NCBI GenBank assembly: GCA_027605045.1
Contig: JAQFWX010000183.1
Coordinates: forward strand, 1 to 63,594
Direction: 5' to 3'
Length of the DNA stretch: 63,594 nucleotides
Source of the DNA: Phallus indusiatus
Taxonomy: Eukaryota; Basidiomycota; Agaricomycetes; Phallales; Phallaceae
Shown: piece by piece, positions 1 through 10,709 of the stretch
Layout: the number at the start of each line of letters is the position of its first letter
Position numbering within the stretch: position 1 is the first letter of the stretch
Notes under the pieces: model-generated
The model's input: only the letters and a program-made list of their open reading frames with translations
The model's database searches: none
What the model was told of the DNA's origin: nothing
Program-made: the position numbers and the translations under genes

Positions 1-258
1 TAAACCTAAACCCTAAACCTAAACCTAAACCCTAAACCTAAACCCTAAACCCTAAACCCTAAACCCTAAACCCTAAACCCTAAACCCTAAACCCTAAACC
101 CTAAACCCTAAACCCTAAACCCTAAACCCTAAACCCTAAACCTAAACCCTAAACCCTAAACCCTAAACCCTAAACCCTAAACCCTAAACCCTAAACCCTA
201 AACCCTAAACCCTAAACCCTAAACCCTAAACCCTAAACCCTAAACCCTAAACCCTAAC
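1..258. repeat. Telomere repeat array (CCCTAAA)n
   Basis: The sequence starts in a nearly uninterrupted run of CCCTAAA, which is TTTAGGG on the other strand, and leaves it at about 258. The first ~45 bases mix the 7-mer with a shorter CCTAAA variant, and one more short unit occurs near 140. The C-rich strand reads 5' to 3' from coordinate 1, as expected for the left end of a chromosome. Known: TTAGGG is the form usually reported in fungi, so the extra T is notable. Confidence 0.97.
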
Positions 259-263
259 AAACT

Positions 264-720
264 ATCCTAGCGGTTTTTCATCCCTCCACCAATTCCACTC
301 ACACCGGGGTTTTGACCCTCACCAATTTCCACTCACACCTGGTTTCTGTCCCTCCCCCAATTCCACTAGCACCTGGTTTTCAATCCTCCCCCAATTCCAC
401 TCACACCGGGGTTTCATCCCTTCCCCAATTCCACTCACTCCCAGTTTCTGTCCCTCTCCCAATTCCACTAGCACCCGGTTTTCAATCCTCCCCCAATTCC
501 ACTCCCATCACATTTTTGTCCCTTCCCCAGCTTCATCCCTCCACCAATTCAACTCATACCAGGTTTTCGTCCCTTCCCCAATTCCACTCATACTGAACTT
601 TTGACCTTCTGCCAATTCAACCCCCACCAGAATTTTGTCCTTCCACCAATTCCACTCACACTGTCATTCTGACCCTCCACCCCAAACTCACATCCACTTT
701 TCATCCTCCACCAATTCCAA
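264..720. repeat. Subtelomeric minisatellite, ~35-bp units
   Basis: Imperfect tandem units run from the telomere edge to about 720. Each contains a core close to CCAATTCCACTCACACC followed by a G/T-rich stretch and a CCCTCCCC-like stretch. Units degenerate with distance from the telomere. A 94-codon open frame at 312-596 is made only of these repeats and I do not regard it as a gene. Confidence 0.85.
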
Positions 721-1164
721 ACTCCAACCATCATCCCATTTCAACCACCCAAATACAGTCCAGCATCAAAATACAACTCCACATCAACATCCAGATTAAC
801 ACCCTCCACATCAATCAAATCCATCTAACTATTACCGTCTCCACTGCCCTTCTACAATCACACCAGATTCAAATATCAGATTCAACTTCTCAACTTTTCA
901 AGATCCCAATCAGACCAAGCCCCAAATCCAGATTGAAATATAACACCAACACATCAGACCGTCACCAAAACTCCAGATTTGAACTAAAATACAACCACAA
1001 TTGTTACAAGTACAACATTGTCTCGATCAAATACTGAATGCCGTCTCAGATCCCCAAGTGACCTACACATCCTTCTACAGGGAAAACCAGAAGTCCAGAA
1101 ATACTAGAACTGTAGAACCGTAAATCAAAACGTAAAAACATGTCAAGTGAAAACCAGCAAGGAA

Positions 1165-3880
1165 CTAGAAGTCAGAGTTTGCGTAAAACAGTTCTATCCA
1201 CCTCAATTCTCTTTCAAACTTATCCAAACAAAAAACATACTAAATAAAATAATTCTCTCTGCAAATCCTATTAGACAAATCTCCCTATTTACACCCTTTC
1301 ATACAAAATCAGAAATAACTAAACTTTGCGTAAAACAATTCTAGAGAGCTCATTTCTCCTTCAAATTGTACCAGAGAAAAAACATACTAAATAAATTTAT
1401 TTTATCTACAAACAGTACTAAATCTTCATCAGCCCCTAATCAGCTAGTATTCATTAGAAGTTCCAAAACAAAGTTCCAAAACAAAGTTCGCATTACAAGA
1501 CCGAAATCACAACCAACTCAATTTCAAGTCCCAGTCTGAAATACAAGATAGCTTACACAACCCGAGACAAGCTACCAAAACAGAATTCAAGACTCCCATC
1601 TTGTGCATATATCCAGTCATAACAAGACAAGTCCCTTACCAAAACCGAGACTTGAATCAGAGTTGAAATATTTACAAGTCAAAAAGAAATACCAGCTCAA
1701 TGTCAATCCAAAAGGACTGCCAAAAGTACCCAAGTATTACCATTCCCATCCCACTCGTCATGTCTTTGTCCATCCACCAGTTTCGACTCTCATTATTCCA
1801 TCTCAACCTTCTCAGATTAAACAGTCTGAACAATCTATGTCATCATCACTGTCAGGGTACGTCTCTGGTCTACGGTCACTCTAGTATATTAGCGTAGTAT
1901 AGTATAACCTACTTAGATGCCTACGCGCTCTACGTCGGTCATACGGTACCCGGTATACCGGTCCGTATTTATCCCTCGCGTATTCTTCCGAACTCTCCCC
2001 GTTTCTCCGTTCGCTCCATTCTGCCCTATCTCCCTCTTTCTCTACGTCATCCGTATTGTCCTCGGCTACCGTCCTTCCTATTGGTAGATAATGCACCTGA
2101 TAGCTATTGGTTAGAGATAGCGTAATCATGTATATATACAACTGTGCGCGCATGAGTAGTTCCTTGTGCTATTATAGACTGGGTTACTGGGTTATAGTAG
2201 CAGTCTGATCCTTAAGTCTAATCGCTGAACGATCGTGCCCTAACAATCACCGGTTGTTGCACAAGCTCAAGCACCAGTCCCAGCTTTACCACAACCAGCC
2301 AAACAATACCAAATCACTTATCACATAGCATATACTCACCCGTAACAAAAAATGCCCCAATACCAGTTAGTGCCTCACTGGAGAGTCACTTATAAGTTAA
2401 AATCCATACAATCAACACCTTCTACGGGAGCGGTAAAATCAGAACATTAGAATAAAACAGGATTCAAGCTAGAGTCCCATCACACCCATAACAGAAGACT
2501 GAAATCAAAATACAAGTTCCAGTTCCAGTTATTCAATCCAGAAGTAAATATTTCAAGAGTCCCACCTTATACATCCATCGTGCATATACTTACCCGTAAT
2601 ACAAGTTAAAAATTACCAAATCCAAGACTCGGAACTCGTAGCAATAATATATATTTAGAGTCCGCATTGAAATTCAAGTTATGTCCAGCTCACATTCATT
2701 TATCACATAGCATATACTTACCCGTAACCCCCGACTCGAGTTACTTCAAAACTCACCGTTAACAAAAGATTGCAAATATTTCTACTCAGAGTTTGCGTAA
2801 AACAGATCTAACCAGCTCAATTCTCTTTCAAGCTTCTCCAAATAAAAACGTACTAAATCAAATAATTCTCTCTACAAATCATATTAGACGTACGTGAATA
2901 TCTGATCAGTCAAATCTCCCTAAACCCAACCTTTCATACAAAATCAGAAATAACTAAACTTTGCGTAAAATGGTCCTACACAGCTCAATTCTCCTTCAAA
3001 TTTCTCCACAAACCGTATTAGAACTACGTGAATATCTGATCAGTCAAATCTTCCTATTACTAGCATTTCATATACAATTGGAAATAACTAAAGTTTGCGT
3101 AAAACAGTTCTATCCACCTCAATTCTCCTTCAGATTTCTCCAAACAAAACACGTATTGAATAAAATAATTTTCTTCACAATCCATATTAGGAGTACCTGA
3201 ATATCTGATCAGTCATATCTTCCCATTACCACCGTTTCATACACAATTGGAAATAACTAAACTTTGCGTAAAATAGATCTACACAGCTCAATTCTCCTTC
3301 AAGCTCCTTTAAAAAAAACGTACTCCATCATTTAATATTCCTCACAAACTATATTAAGAGTATGTAACCGTTTCATTGGTTCAATCTCGTTATTAGAATA
3401 GTGGAATTCAAAATTGAGAATAACTCAAGTCAGAGTGCCACAGATATACAGAGATCGATTCTGCTTCAAATTGTACCAAAAAAACATACTAGATCGTTTA
3501 TTTATATCTACAGGATTGCAAATATTTCCGGTCAGAAAAAACTCCCTAAGTATGAGATCGAGCGAAATATATTACAAGACCGAAATACAAGTTTGCGTAA
3601 AACAGTTTTATCCACCTCAATTTTCTTTCAATCTTCTCCAAACAAAAATCGTACTAAATAAAATAATTCTCTCTACAATTCCTATTAAAAGTACATTAAT
3701 ATCTGATCAGTCAAATCTCCCTATTACCAGCCTTTCATTCAAAATCAGAAATAACCAAAGTTTGCGTAAAACAGTTCTACACAGCTCATTTCTCCTTCAA
3801 ATTGTACCAGAAAAAAAACGTACTAAATCAATTTATTTTATCTACAAACAGTACTAAATCTTCATCAGCCCCTAATCAGC
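1165..3880. repeat. Degenerate subtelomeric satellite (~135-170-bp units)
   Basis: A motif close to TTTGCGTAAAACAGTTCTA, followed by CAATTCTCYTTCAA, an A-rich CGTACTAAAT segment and AATATCTGATCAGTCAAAT, recurs near 1175, 1325, 2790, 2955, 3095, 3265, 3590 and 3760. Adjacent copies are about 135-170 bp apart. The pair at 1325-1430 and 3760-3880 share a long identical tail ending in CAGCCCCTAATCAGCTAG. Short open frames here are repeat artefacts. The block is interrupted by a solo LTR at 1850-2245. Confidence 0.8.
1850..2245. mobile_element. Solo LTR of an LTR retrotransposon with 5-bp target duplication
   Basis: The element begins TGTCAGGGTACG and ends CGTGCCCTAACA, so its ends are an imperfect inverted repeat with the TG...CA termini typical of LTRs. 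It is flanked on both sides by ATCAC (1845-1849 and 2246-2250), a 5-bp target site duplication. It is visibly more GC-rich than the surrounding satellite and has a TATATATA-like stretch near 2130. No internal retrotransposon domain is present, so this is a solo LTR left by recombination. Confidence 0.85.
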
Positions 3881-5320
3881 TAGAAGACGCGGTATAGCAT
3901 AAATTCATACAGTGTCATTCAAACTGCACTTAAAGCATCCATCAAAATTACCCTTATTTTCCCTGCCCTAAAATTATTAAAAATAACTAATAGATATAAC
4001 AAATAACACTACAAATTTTTATACTATATTTCTACAACAGTTCTCACAGTACAAAGTACTATCTCCTCCAAATCAGTCTCTCCTCAAAGTAGCATGTAAA
4101 TACCAATATCATTCTACAGAGCCCAATTCTTCTCGGAATAAAGTTCTAAAACAAGACGTACTAAATCAATTTTTTTTCTCTACAATTCTTATTAAGCATG
4201 TCTCACTAGTTTATTATGCAAACGCTCGTTTCCGAGTGTTATATACCTAAGCTACATCCATTCACTTAAATAAAACATGTTCCAAAAATTCCCTGACATA
4301 GGTATATGCGGGGTCAAAAAATAGAGAAAAAATCCATTCTACCCATGTTTTTTTCTTGTAATTCCGTTAAGAACTGAGCATTCTAGAGTAAAAACAATAT
4401 TGCACAAACTCACTGTACTGACACTCACCCACAGGAAGTTCCCCGAGTTCCCCGAGGCAACAAGCACCCATAAGGTTATTTGTAGACATTCTAAAAATAG
4501 CGAACCCATCTTTTTCGGTTTTTGATTTGGCCGAGTTTTCGGGTCTCTAGAGCCAAAACAAAAAATTTGCACAAATGCCTCGAAAATTCACTGTAGTTTT
4601 GGCTCTACAGACCTGAATTCTTCACCAAATTGAAAAAGAAAAAAAACGTAGTAAATATTTTTTAAATCTCTATCAACGGCGTTATACGTCGGGCGCTTAT
4701 CTGATAAGCGCCCGTGCGCGCGCAATCTTTCCTGTGTTGTACAGCTAGCTGAGTTCGAATTCAACTCTCTCACCACTCTGCCTTCCCCCCACCATCCTCC
4801 CCCTTCCCCATCCACCCAAATCTCCCTCATATTTTCGCTTTTTTTCATTTATTCTACCTCTCCTCCATTCCATCCACCTATTCTACAGCGTTTTGGAGGG
4901 TTTTCTGTGCCGGATGGGTCAGATAAAGGCAAGGTTTGGATCAGTGTCATCCAGGTGAGTAGCGTTCCGGTTTTTCGTTCTTTTTTCCGTTTTTTTTTCT
5001 GATTTCCTGTCATCTTCCTAGGTATGTCATGCTCTCTGGAGCTGGGGACATTTCCCCTCGTCTTTTGGCAGCCTGCGGACCGGTGCACAACTTCATCATC
5101 AGCGCAACGTCCCGTTGCCGTTCATCAGGCCGCCGCTCTGAAGATCTTGAAGTGCACCGTCCCGCTCGTTGTCATCGGACAACATCTTGGTTTGAGGGCT
5201 ACGTGGCCTTTGCCGGGATTATCACCACATGACTTATGTCATGATTAATTCTTTGCGTCCAGTCGATTAAGAACGACCGTTGATGCTCCCTTCGGGGATG
5301 TAGGTGTTTTTTTACTCTCT
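3881..5320. other. Subtelomeric spacer without recognised gene
   Basis: AT-rich sequence to about 4660, then a mixed GC/CT-rich stretch. It contains a perfect palindrome at 4690-4714 and a block at about 4113-4197 that recurs at about 8920-9000. Short open frames on both strands (for example 4339-4572 minus and 5024-5248 plus) resemble no family I know and lack supporting exon structure. Confidence 0.5.
4690..4714. repeat. Perfect 12-bp-arm palindrome
   Basis: CGGGCGCTTATC and GATAAGCGCCCG face each other across a single T, forming 12-bp arms. An alternating GTGCGCGCGC tract follows immediately. The half sequence GTCGGGCGCTT recurs near 11290 inside the LTR-like block. Confidence 0.85.
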
Positions 5321-5324
5321 TTAA

Positions 5325-5815
5325 TATAACGGTATACCGTTGTTATGACGGTACACTGTTATTATGACGGTGTACCGTTATATTGACGGTATACTGTTAT
5401 GTTGACGCTACGCTGTCCGTTCAACGCTACGCTGCCCATGCAACGTTATGCTGCCCGTACAACGTTACGCTGTCCGTGCAACGTTATGCTGTCTGTGCAA
5501 CGTTACGCTGCCCGTGTAAACATTACGCTGCCCGCGCAACGCTACACTGCCCGCGCAACGCTACACTGCCCGTACAACGCTACACTGCCCGTACAACGCT
5601 ACGCTGTCTGTGCAATGTTACACTGCCAGTATACTGTTATGCTGTCAGTGCAGTGTTATACAGTCCGTGCAATGTTACGCTGTCCGTACAATGTTACGCG
5701 GCCAGGGTACCCTTACACCGTCAGTGTACCAGTATGCTGTCGGTGCAGTGTTACGCTGCCAGTGTACCATTACGCTGCCACTACCAGTATACCATTACGC
5801 TCTCAGCGTACCGCT
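5325..5815. repeat. ~20-bp tandem repeat array
   Basis: More than twenty degenerate copies of a unit close to TACGCTGYCCGTGCAACGT run in tandem. The left edge grades into TATGACGGTACACTGT units. Because 20 is not a multiple of 3, the array stays open in more than one frame (5383-5847 and 5399-5887), and these frames are artefacts of the repeat. Confidence 0.85.
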
Positions 5816-5928
5816 TTACAAGTATTTACTATATGTATATTAACTAACATAATAAAAGTTATTATATTATTTAAACAAATACATTGAAATATACAAAAAT
5901 AAAATGAACACGAACGTGCAGTAACACT

Positions 5929-6128
5929 AAGCGGAGAGTGATGCTAAGCGGAAAGCACTCTAAGCGGAGAGCACTCCAACTCACCACGGAGACTCTCACT
6001 AAGCGGAGAGGGTAGTTAAGCGGAGAGGGCAGTTAAGCGGGGAGGTATCCCAAGCGGAGAGTAGAGAGTGCTTACCGGAGAGACTCTCCTTGATCAAATG
6101 CTAAGCGGAGAGCCTGTTAAGCGGAGAG
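5929..6128. repeat. AAGCGGAGAG motif cluster 1
   Basis: About ten copies of TAAGCGGAGAG or close variants, irregularly spaced by 8-25 bp, together with the palindromic CCGGAGAGACTCTCC. The same composition is found at about 9056-9412. The cluster lies immediately beyond the stop codon of the minus-strand zinc-finger gene, so it would be in its 3' flank. Confidence 0.85.
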
Positions 6129-6132
6129 ACTA

Positions 6133-7402
6133 CTACAAATACATTAAATATACTAACCGGAGAGGTAGAGTCACCCGAGCGATCAAATTTCGATAGACCG
6201 GAGCAATCAAAATGATGAACGCTGGTACTGAATGGGCCAGGGACAGAACTGAATAGATCAGCCCACTTAAGCGGAGACTCTCCGCTTGCAATACCGGAGG
6301 GTCCGGTAGCTCATTCATTAGAGTAGGCACGTCGTCCAAAAGTATCATCGCCTTCTTCAGATAATCCGTCAAGATATCCGAAATACGCTTGAAGAAACCG
6401 TTCTTCTTGACTGATTCTACGAAATCATCTACGACATCCGAATCGTAGTCTTGAATCCACCTAAGCCATCCGAGCTTCCTAAGCCATGGCGGAGGCTGTC
6501 TAGCATTGGTATCTGCAGGTTTGTTATTCTTTGGAAGAGCGTAATATGCATCCAGACAGGCTTGTAAAGCATCGTCCATGACCTGAGACTTGAGCCTAAT
6601 ACGAACAGGCAGCCATCGGTGAAATTGAGGGCCGAAATCCATGTGCTGTGCCAGTTCTACCGTAGGTTGCTCAAAACGAACACCCCCATGATTGTCTCTC
6701 CAATGTTTTTCAGCAGAACCGACAGTGCCCCGAACCTCGGTACACCCCTCATGCTTGCATCGATACGCCGTTTCAGCCTTGACACCTTCGAATGCAGGAT
6801 GCAAAGACAATGAATTGTTGAAGAACTCGGCCTCAAATGCATCTGTGTCCTCGAAAAGATTGTACTTGACGATATACGGCTTGAGAAGCTCTTCATCAAA
6901 CCTCGGCGTCTTGTGTTTAACATGACAGTGTCCAGACGCGAAACAGGGGAGCACGGGCTTCTCGCATTTGATACAAACTAGAAACCGACCCCGAGTATTG
7001 ATAACGTAGCCCAGAGACTGTAGCTTTGTCTCAAAGACAAGCTCGCTTGATGTATGCATCTCCGCCTCAGAAGAATCCCCACTGTTTGATGCAGGTAAAG
7101 GTGCCTGGATGTGCTGGTTGTCCGAAGCTAATACAATGTAAATAAGAGAGAATATACCACCGTTTCCAACTACTTACCTGTCTCAGGCATCTCATGTATC
7201 TTTACATGACGTTTGAATCCGGAGGGTGTCTTGAAACCGCTCTTGTTGCACACCGGACACGTGTAAGAGCCGTCAGCAGTAGCATAGACCGTAACCATCT
7301 CTGAAGAATTCTTGAAAGAAACTTCTGTTGATTTAGCTTGTCTGAAATAAACAATGAGCAAATAACAAGCATTCTAAGTGAAAAGACTTACGTAGATGAC
7401 AT
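6133..7402 (-). CDS. C2H2 zinc-finger, OrsD/DUF3505-like protein (3' end altered)
   Basis: The model has exons 7402-7392, 7341-7178 and 7127-6133 (two 50-bp GT-AG introns) and encodes 389 residues. A C2H2 finger (CPVCNKSGFKTPSGFKRHVKIH, two Cys then two His) sits near residues 30-55. It is followed by a segment resembling the OrsD/DUF3505 family: a conserved Cys-Ile-Lys-Cys motif and a second CKHEGC...H...H finger-like motif. Members of this family are often much longer and are frequent near basidiomycete chromosome ends, where they can be mobile or helicase-linked. That last point is family knowledge, not something visible here. The last ~50 codons come from a repeat module shared with the pol fragment at 9442-10698, so the original C-terminus appears lost or replaced. 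Confidence 0.7.
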
Positions 7403-9055
7403 TGGGATTGTTGGAAGGTGATTGCCAAAGAGTAGCCTGAATAGCGATACGAGAGCTGGCTAAAAAGATTCAGCTTAAATATATCCAGCACATTGGAAAA
7501 AGAAAAAAAAAAGTCTTACGAGTTTCTTAAAAGATCTTGACCTGCTATGTTGAAAAAAAATAGAGTAGTCAATGGCAACAGCGGAGCCTATAACTCCGGT
7601 GTTTGAGGTCGAATGATAAAGAAAAAAAAAAGTATAATGAAACACGATGAGACGCGTCGCGACGCGTACTGAATACTCGGCCGAGATTTACTGATGTCCG
7701 AGTGGTTGAGCAGTGCCCGAGGAAGGTCGGAGGTGGGCCATCAGAGAATGCAGGGAGAAAAAAGAATGCGTGAAAAAAAATTCGCCTAGAAGACTTTCTT
7801 GCGAGTCAAAAAGTATAAATGAGAAAAAAAGAGATCTATTTAACGTTAGAGTTTGTTACATGACAAAGTACCGATTTTTTTGCTAGAACATCTTATAAGT
7901 CCGTCTTCCTCCTCAATCTTTATCCCGATCCCAGACCCCTGTTGCTCATGATGAGACAGGCCGTACATGTTACGTATTGCAGTGACTGATGACATGGCGA
8001 GGTTGTTGGAAAGGAAGGGGGGGAGCAGCAGAGGTAGGTGAGGTAGTAGCAGGGGTAAAGGAAGAAGGAGGAGTAAGAGGCAACCGAAAATCATAGTTAG
8101 TAAATGTCAGCGATTCCGAAATAAAATAAACTTACCAGTAAGTGCATTAAAGTAAACTGGAACAGTCGAGTATAAAATTGAAATGTGTTGTTGGTGGCCG
8201 TGAGTGTTGTCAGAGAGTCTTCAGCAGTGGCAGGGTGATGGCGGTGGTGATAAAATAGTTTTAAAAATTAACTAAAAAAGTGACGCGAACGCCAGTCTCC
8301 AAGTGCCCCCAACGAGAAGGCTCTCTTTGACTCGAAATACTGTAATCTCAAAGTGCCCCCAACGAGGAGGCTCTCTTTGACCACAGGGAGATGTATATAC
8401 GGTTTATTATCATGTGATTCGAGTTCTGAAAAGGACCAAAAGAGCAAACAAAGTAAATAGATAGTAATACACCACTCACCGGGTCAATCCTGAACCTTGT
8501 CATCCTAATTCCAAACTAAAAACATCACCAGCACTCCTCCATAAGTAAATATCCCGGAGATTGATGGAAAGCATTTTAAAGAAGCTGATTTGATGGAAGA
8601 AGTGTGTCTGGATGACGAGGTGGGAAGCTACCAGGAGAAGGTGAAAAAAATTCAAACTCAGCAACTGTACAGTACACAATAAACTCACATCGTCTCAGAA
8701 CAACCAGATAATAAAATTCTAAAAAGTACCTTTTATAGAGAAAAAAAAATAAATAAATACGTTTTTTTTCTGCTCATATATTTATCAGAATTCGAGCTGT
8801 CTACAGTCAAAATACACAAAAAACTCGAAATGATACACAGGCACCCACTGCTTACATACAAATCCAACTTCGAGTCAAAGTATATGTAAGCACTTGAAAG
8901 ATGCACCAGTATTTCCCTTCTACAGAGCCCAATTCTTCTCGGAATACAAATCTAAGACCAGACGTACTAAATCATTTTTTTTTCTCTACAATGTTTATTA
9001 TGATTATCTACTGAAATACATGGTAATTAATTAAAAAACACCGGAGAAGGGGGAG
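7403..9055. other. Intergenic, short duplications only
   Basis: No supported gene. Contents: a 30-bp segment starting AAGTGCCCCCAACGAG, repeated with one mismatch at 8301-8330 and 8351-8380 (50-bp period), and a block at about 8920-9000 nearly identical to about 4113-4197. Open frames at 7846-8094 and 8500-8688 (minus) are hydrophobic low-complexity strings without family resemblance. Confidence 0.5.
8920..9000. repeat. Second copy of the 4113-4197 block
   Basis: Both blocks contain TACAGAGCCCAATTCTTCTC, then a short divergent part, then GACGTACTAAATCA, an oligo-T run and TCTCTACAAT. They belong to the same degenerate family as the subtelomeric satellite and bracket a 4.8-kb segment in the same orientation. 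Confidence 0.75.
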
Positions 9056-9412
9056 CTATGCTAAGTGGAGTGAGTACCTGGACAGGGAGCCAACCAGAGA
9101 GAAGACTTACCCGGTGAGCATCATAACTAGTAGACGGAATAGCCGGAGAGCTAAATAAGCGGAGAGTTACTATAATAGGAAGTAATTTCTTAAGCGGAGA
9201 GCTCACTTACCGAGAGAGGGAGAGTGTATTAAGCGGAGAGTGCACTAAGCGGAGAGGTGAGCTAAGCGGAGAGTACAATAATAGAGGGTACTGCTTACCG
9301 GAGAGACTCTCCTTGTACTGCTTACCGGAGAGACTCTCCTTGATGGAACACTAAGCGGAGAGGCTGTTAAGTGGTGAGACTATTAAAATCAGAGTGAGTA
9401 CACTAAGCGGAG
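9056..9412. repeat. AAGCGGAGAG motif cluster 2
   Basis: About a dozen copies of AAGCGGAGAG-type units, plus two adjacent copies of TGCTTACCGGAGAGACTCTC at about 9290-9340. It directly follows the 3' end of the minus-strand pol fragment, mirroring cluster 1. Confidence 0.85.
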
Positions 9413-9441
9413 AGGTGTTGAGTCACCGAAGTGATCAAATT

Positions 9442-10698
9442 TCAAAACACCGGACTGATCAGAGTGATGACGCCCGTACTGAATAGATCAGGGCTGGAAC
9501 TGAATTGATCAGCCCAGCTAAGCGACAACTCGCCGCTTGCAGTACCGGTATAACCGGTATCTTTGGAATAGAAGTAGTCTTGAATAAGTCGCAGAGAGCT
9601 GTCTTTCTTCTTGATAAAAAAGACTGGGGAAGCCATGGGTGATTTCGAGGGACAGATTCGACCAGAACGAAGATTCTCTTCTAAAAACGCATCGAGCTCC
9701 TTCTGTTCATTAGGCGAAAGGGGGTACACCTTGCAAAACTTGGGATCCGAATCAGGTAAGAGCTCTATCGCATGATCCCACTTCTTTGAAGGTGGCAATG
9801 AATCGAAGGACTCTTTCGCGAAAATGTCTTCGAAATCGTGGAACATTTCGGGGACGATTTCTCGAAATCCAGATTTGAGTGTACCCCTCGTGTTGTTCGC
9901 ATGTGCCTGAGCCAATCGCTGTGAGATGGTTTCAGTTGCTCTGATGTGGCAATCATCCAGGGGCTCTGAATTAAGAGAAACCGCGAACAGTCGATCTCCC
10001 TCCTCTGGGTGAAACTCATCCTCCACATTCACGAGATCTGGCATATCTGGATCTATGGATTCGGTTTCATCAAGGGTGACAGGAGGGATTGCTCGAACTG
10101 AACGCAGGAAACGTTTTGGGCCTTTCCTTTCAACAGGAGGCGGTCTACAAGATCGACATTTGGGGTTACACCGGGTTAGCTCAACCTCACCAGTTGAGTA
10201 GTCGATCACCAGGTTATGAGCCTTGAACCAGGGTAATCCAAGCAGCACTGGGTACTTGCCGAGGGCAGTGATGGCAAACATGACATGTTCGGAATGCGTC
10301 TGATATCGCATCACCAGGTCCACCACGTGCGTGATGTTTCCTGCTTGATTGGGAGTACCATCAACGTTGAAAACGGGAATCGGCTTTGGTAAGCGAATCT
10401 TCGGGAGCCGATTTTTCTCAACAAAGTCTTGGTCAAGGAACATCCCACTGGCACCGGTGTCAAGCATCGCTTTTGAGTGAATAAGATCGCCAGTGTCGGT
10501 GTTCTGGAGTTCTACATCGATTTCGAGTTTTTGAGTACCGGCAGTGGCATTCAGACGATATTCACGTGGAATCCGCTTGCGTTTTCCAATTGAAAGGCGA
10601 CGAGGAGCAGGGATCAGAGAATTTGAGGGAGGAATAGATGCATCAGAATCAATAGAATTCGAATCAGAAGTCTCATTGCACTTGTCGTCTATGTACAA
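9442..10698 (-). pseudogene. Ty3/gypsy-type pol fragment (protease + start of reverse transcriptase)
   Basis: An uninterrupted 418-codon frame. An aspartic protease domain is visible with the catalytic LDTGASG motif near residue 80 and a PVLLGLPWF flap/dimer segment near residue 150. A linker with a DFEDIFA motif leads into the N-terminal reverse transcriptase motifs (SPMASPVFFIKKKD then LRLIQDY). The RT is cut off there: no catalytic YxDD motif, RNase H or integrase follows. The last ~45 codons are the same repeat module that ends the gene at 6133-7402, read in another frame. The 5' side stops at the LTR-like block at 10710, with no gag. It is a dead fragment. Confidence 0.85.
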
Positions 10699-10709
10699 TA
10701 CATCGAATC

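Noticed and set aside
312..596. 94-codon plus-strand open frame next to the telomere
   Set aside because: It consists only of the ~35-bp minisatellite units and has no other coding evidence.
4339..4572. 77-codon minus-strand open frame
   Set aside because: No family resemblance and no splice partners, and it sits in a repeat-rich spacer.
5383..5887. Cys/Tyr-rich proteins of 154 and 162 codons
   Set aside because: Both are translations of the same ~20-bp repeat in different frames.
5929..6128. CRISPR-like array
   Set aside because: Units are short, irregularly spaced and partly palindromic, spacers are not of uniform size, and the genome is eukaryotic.
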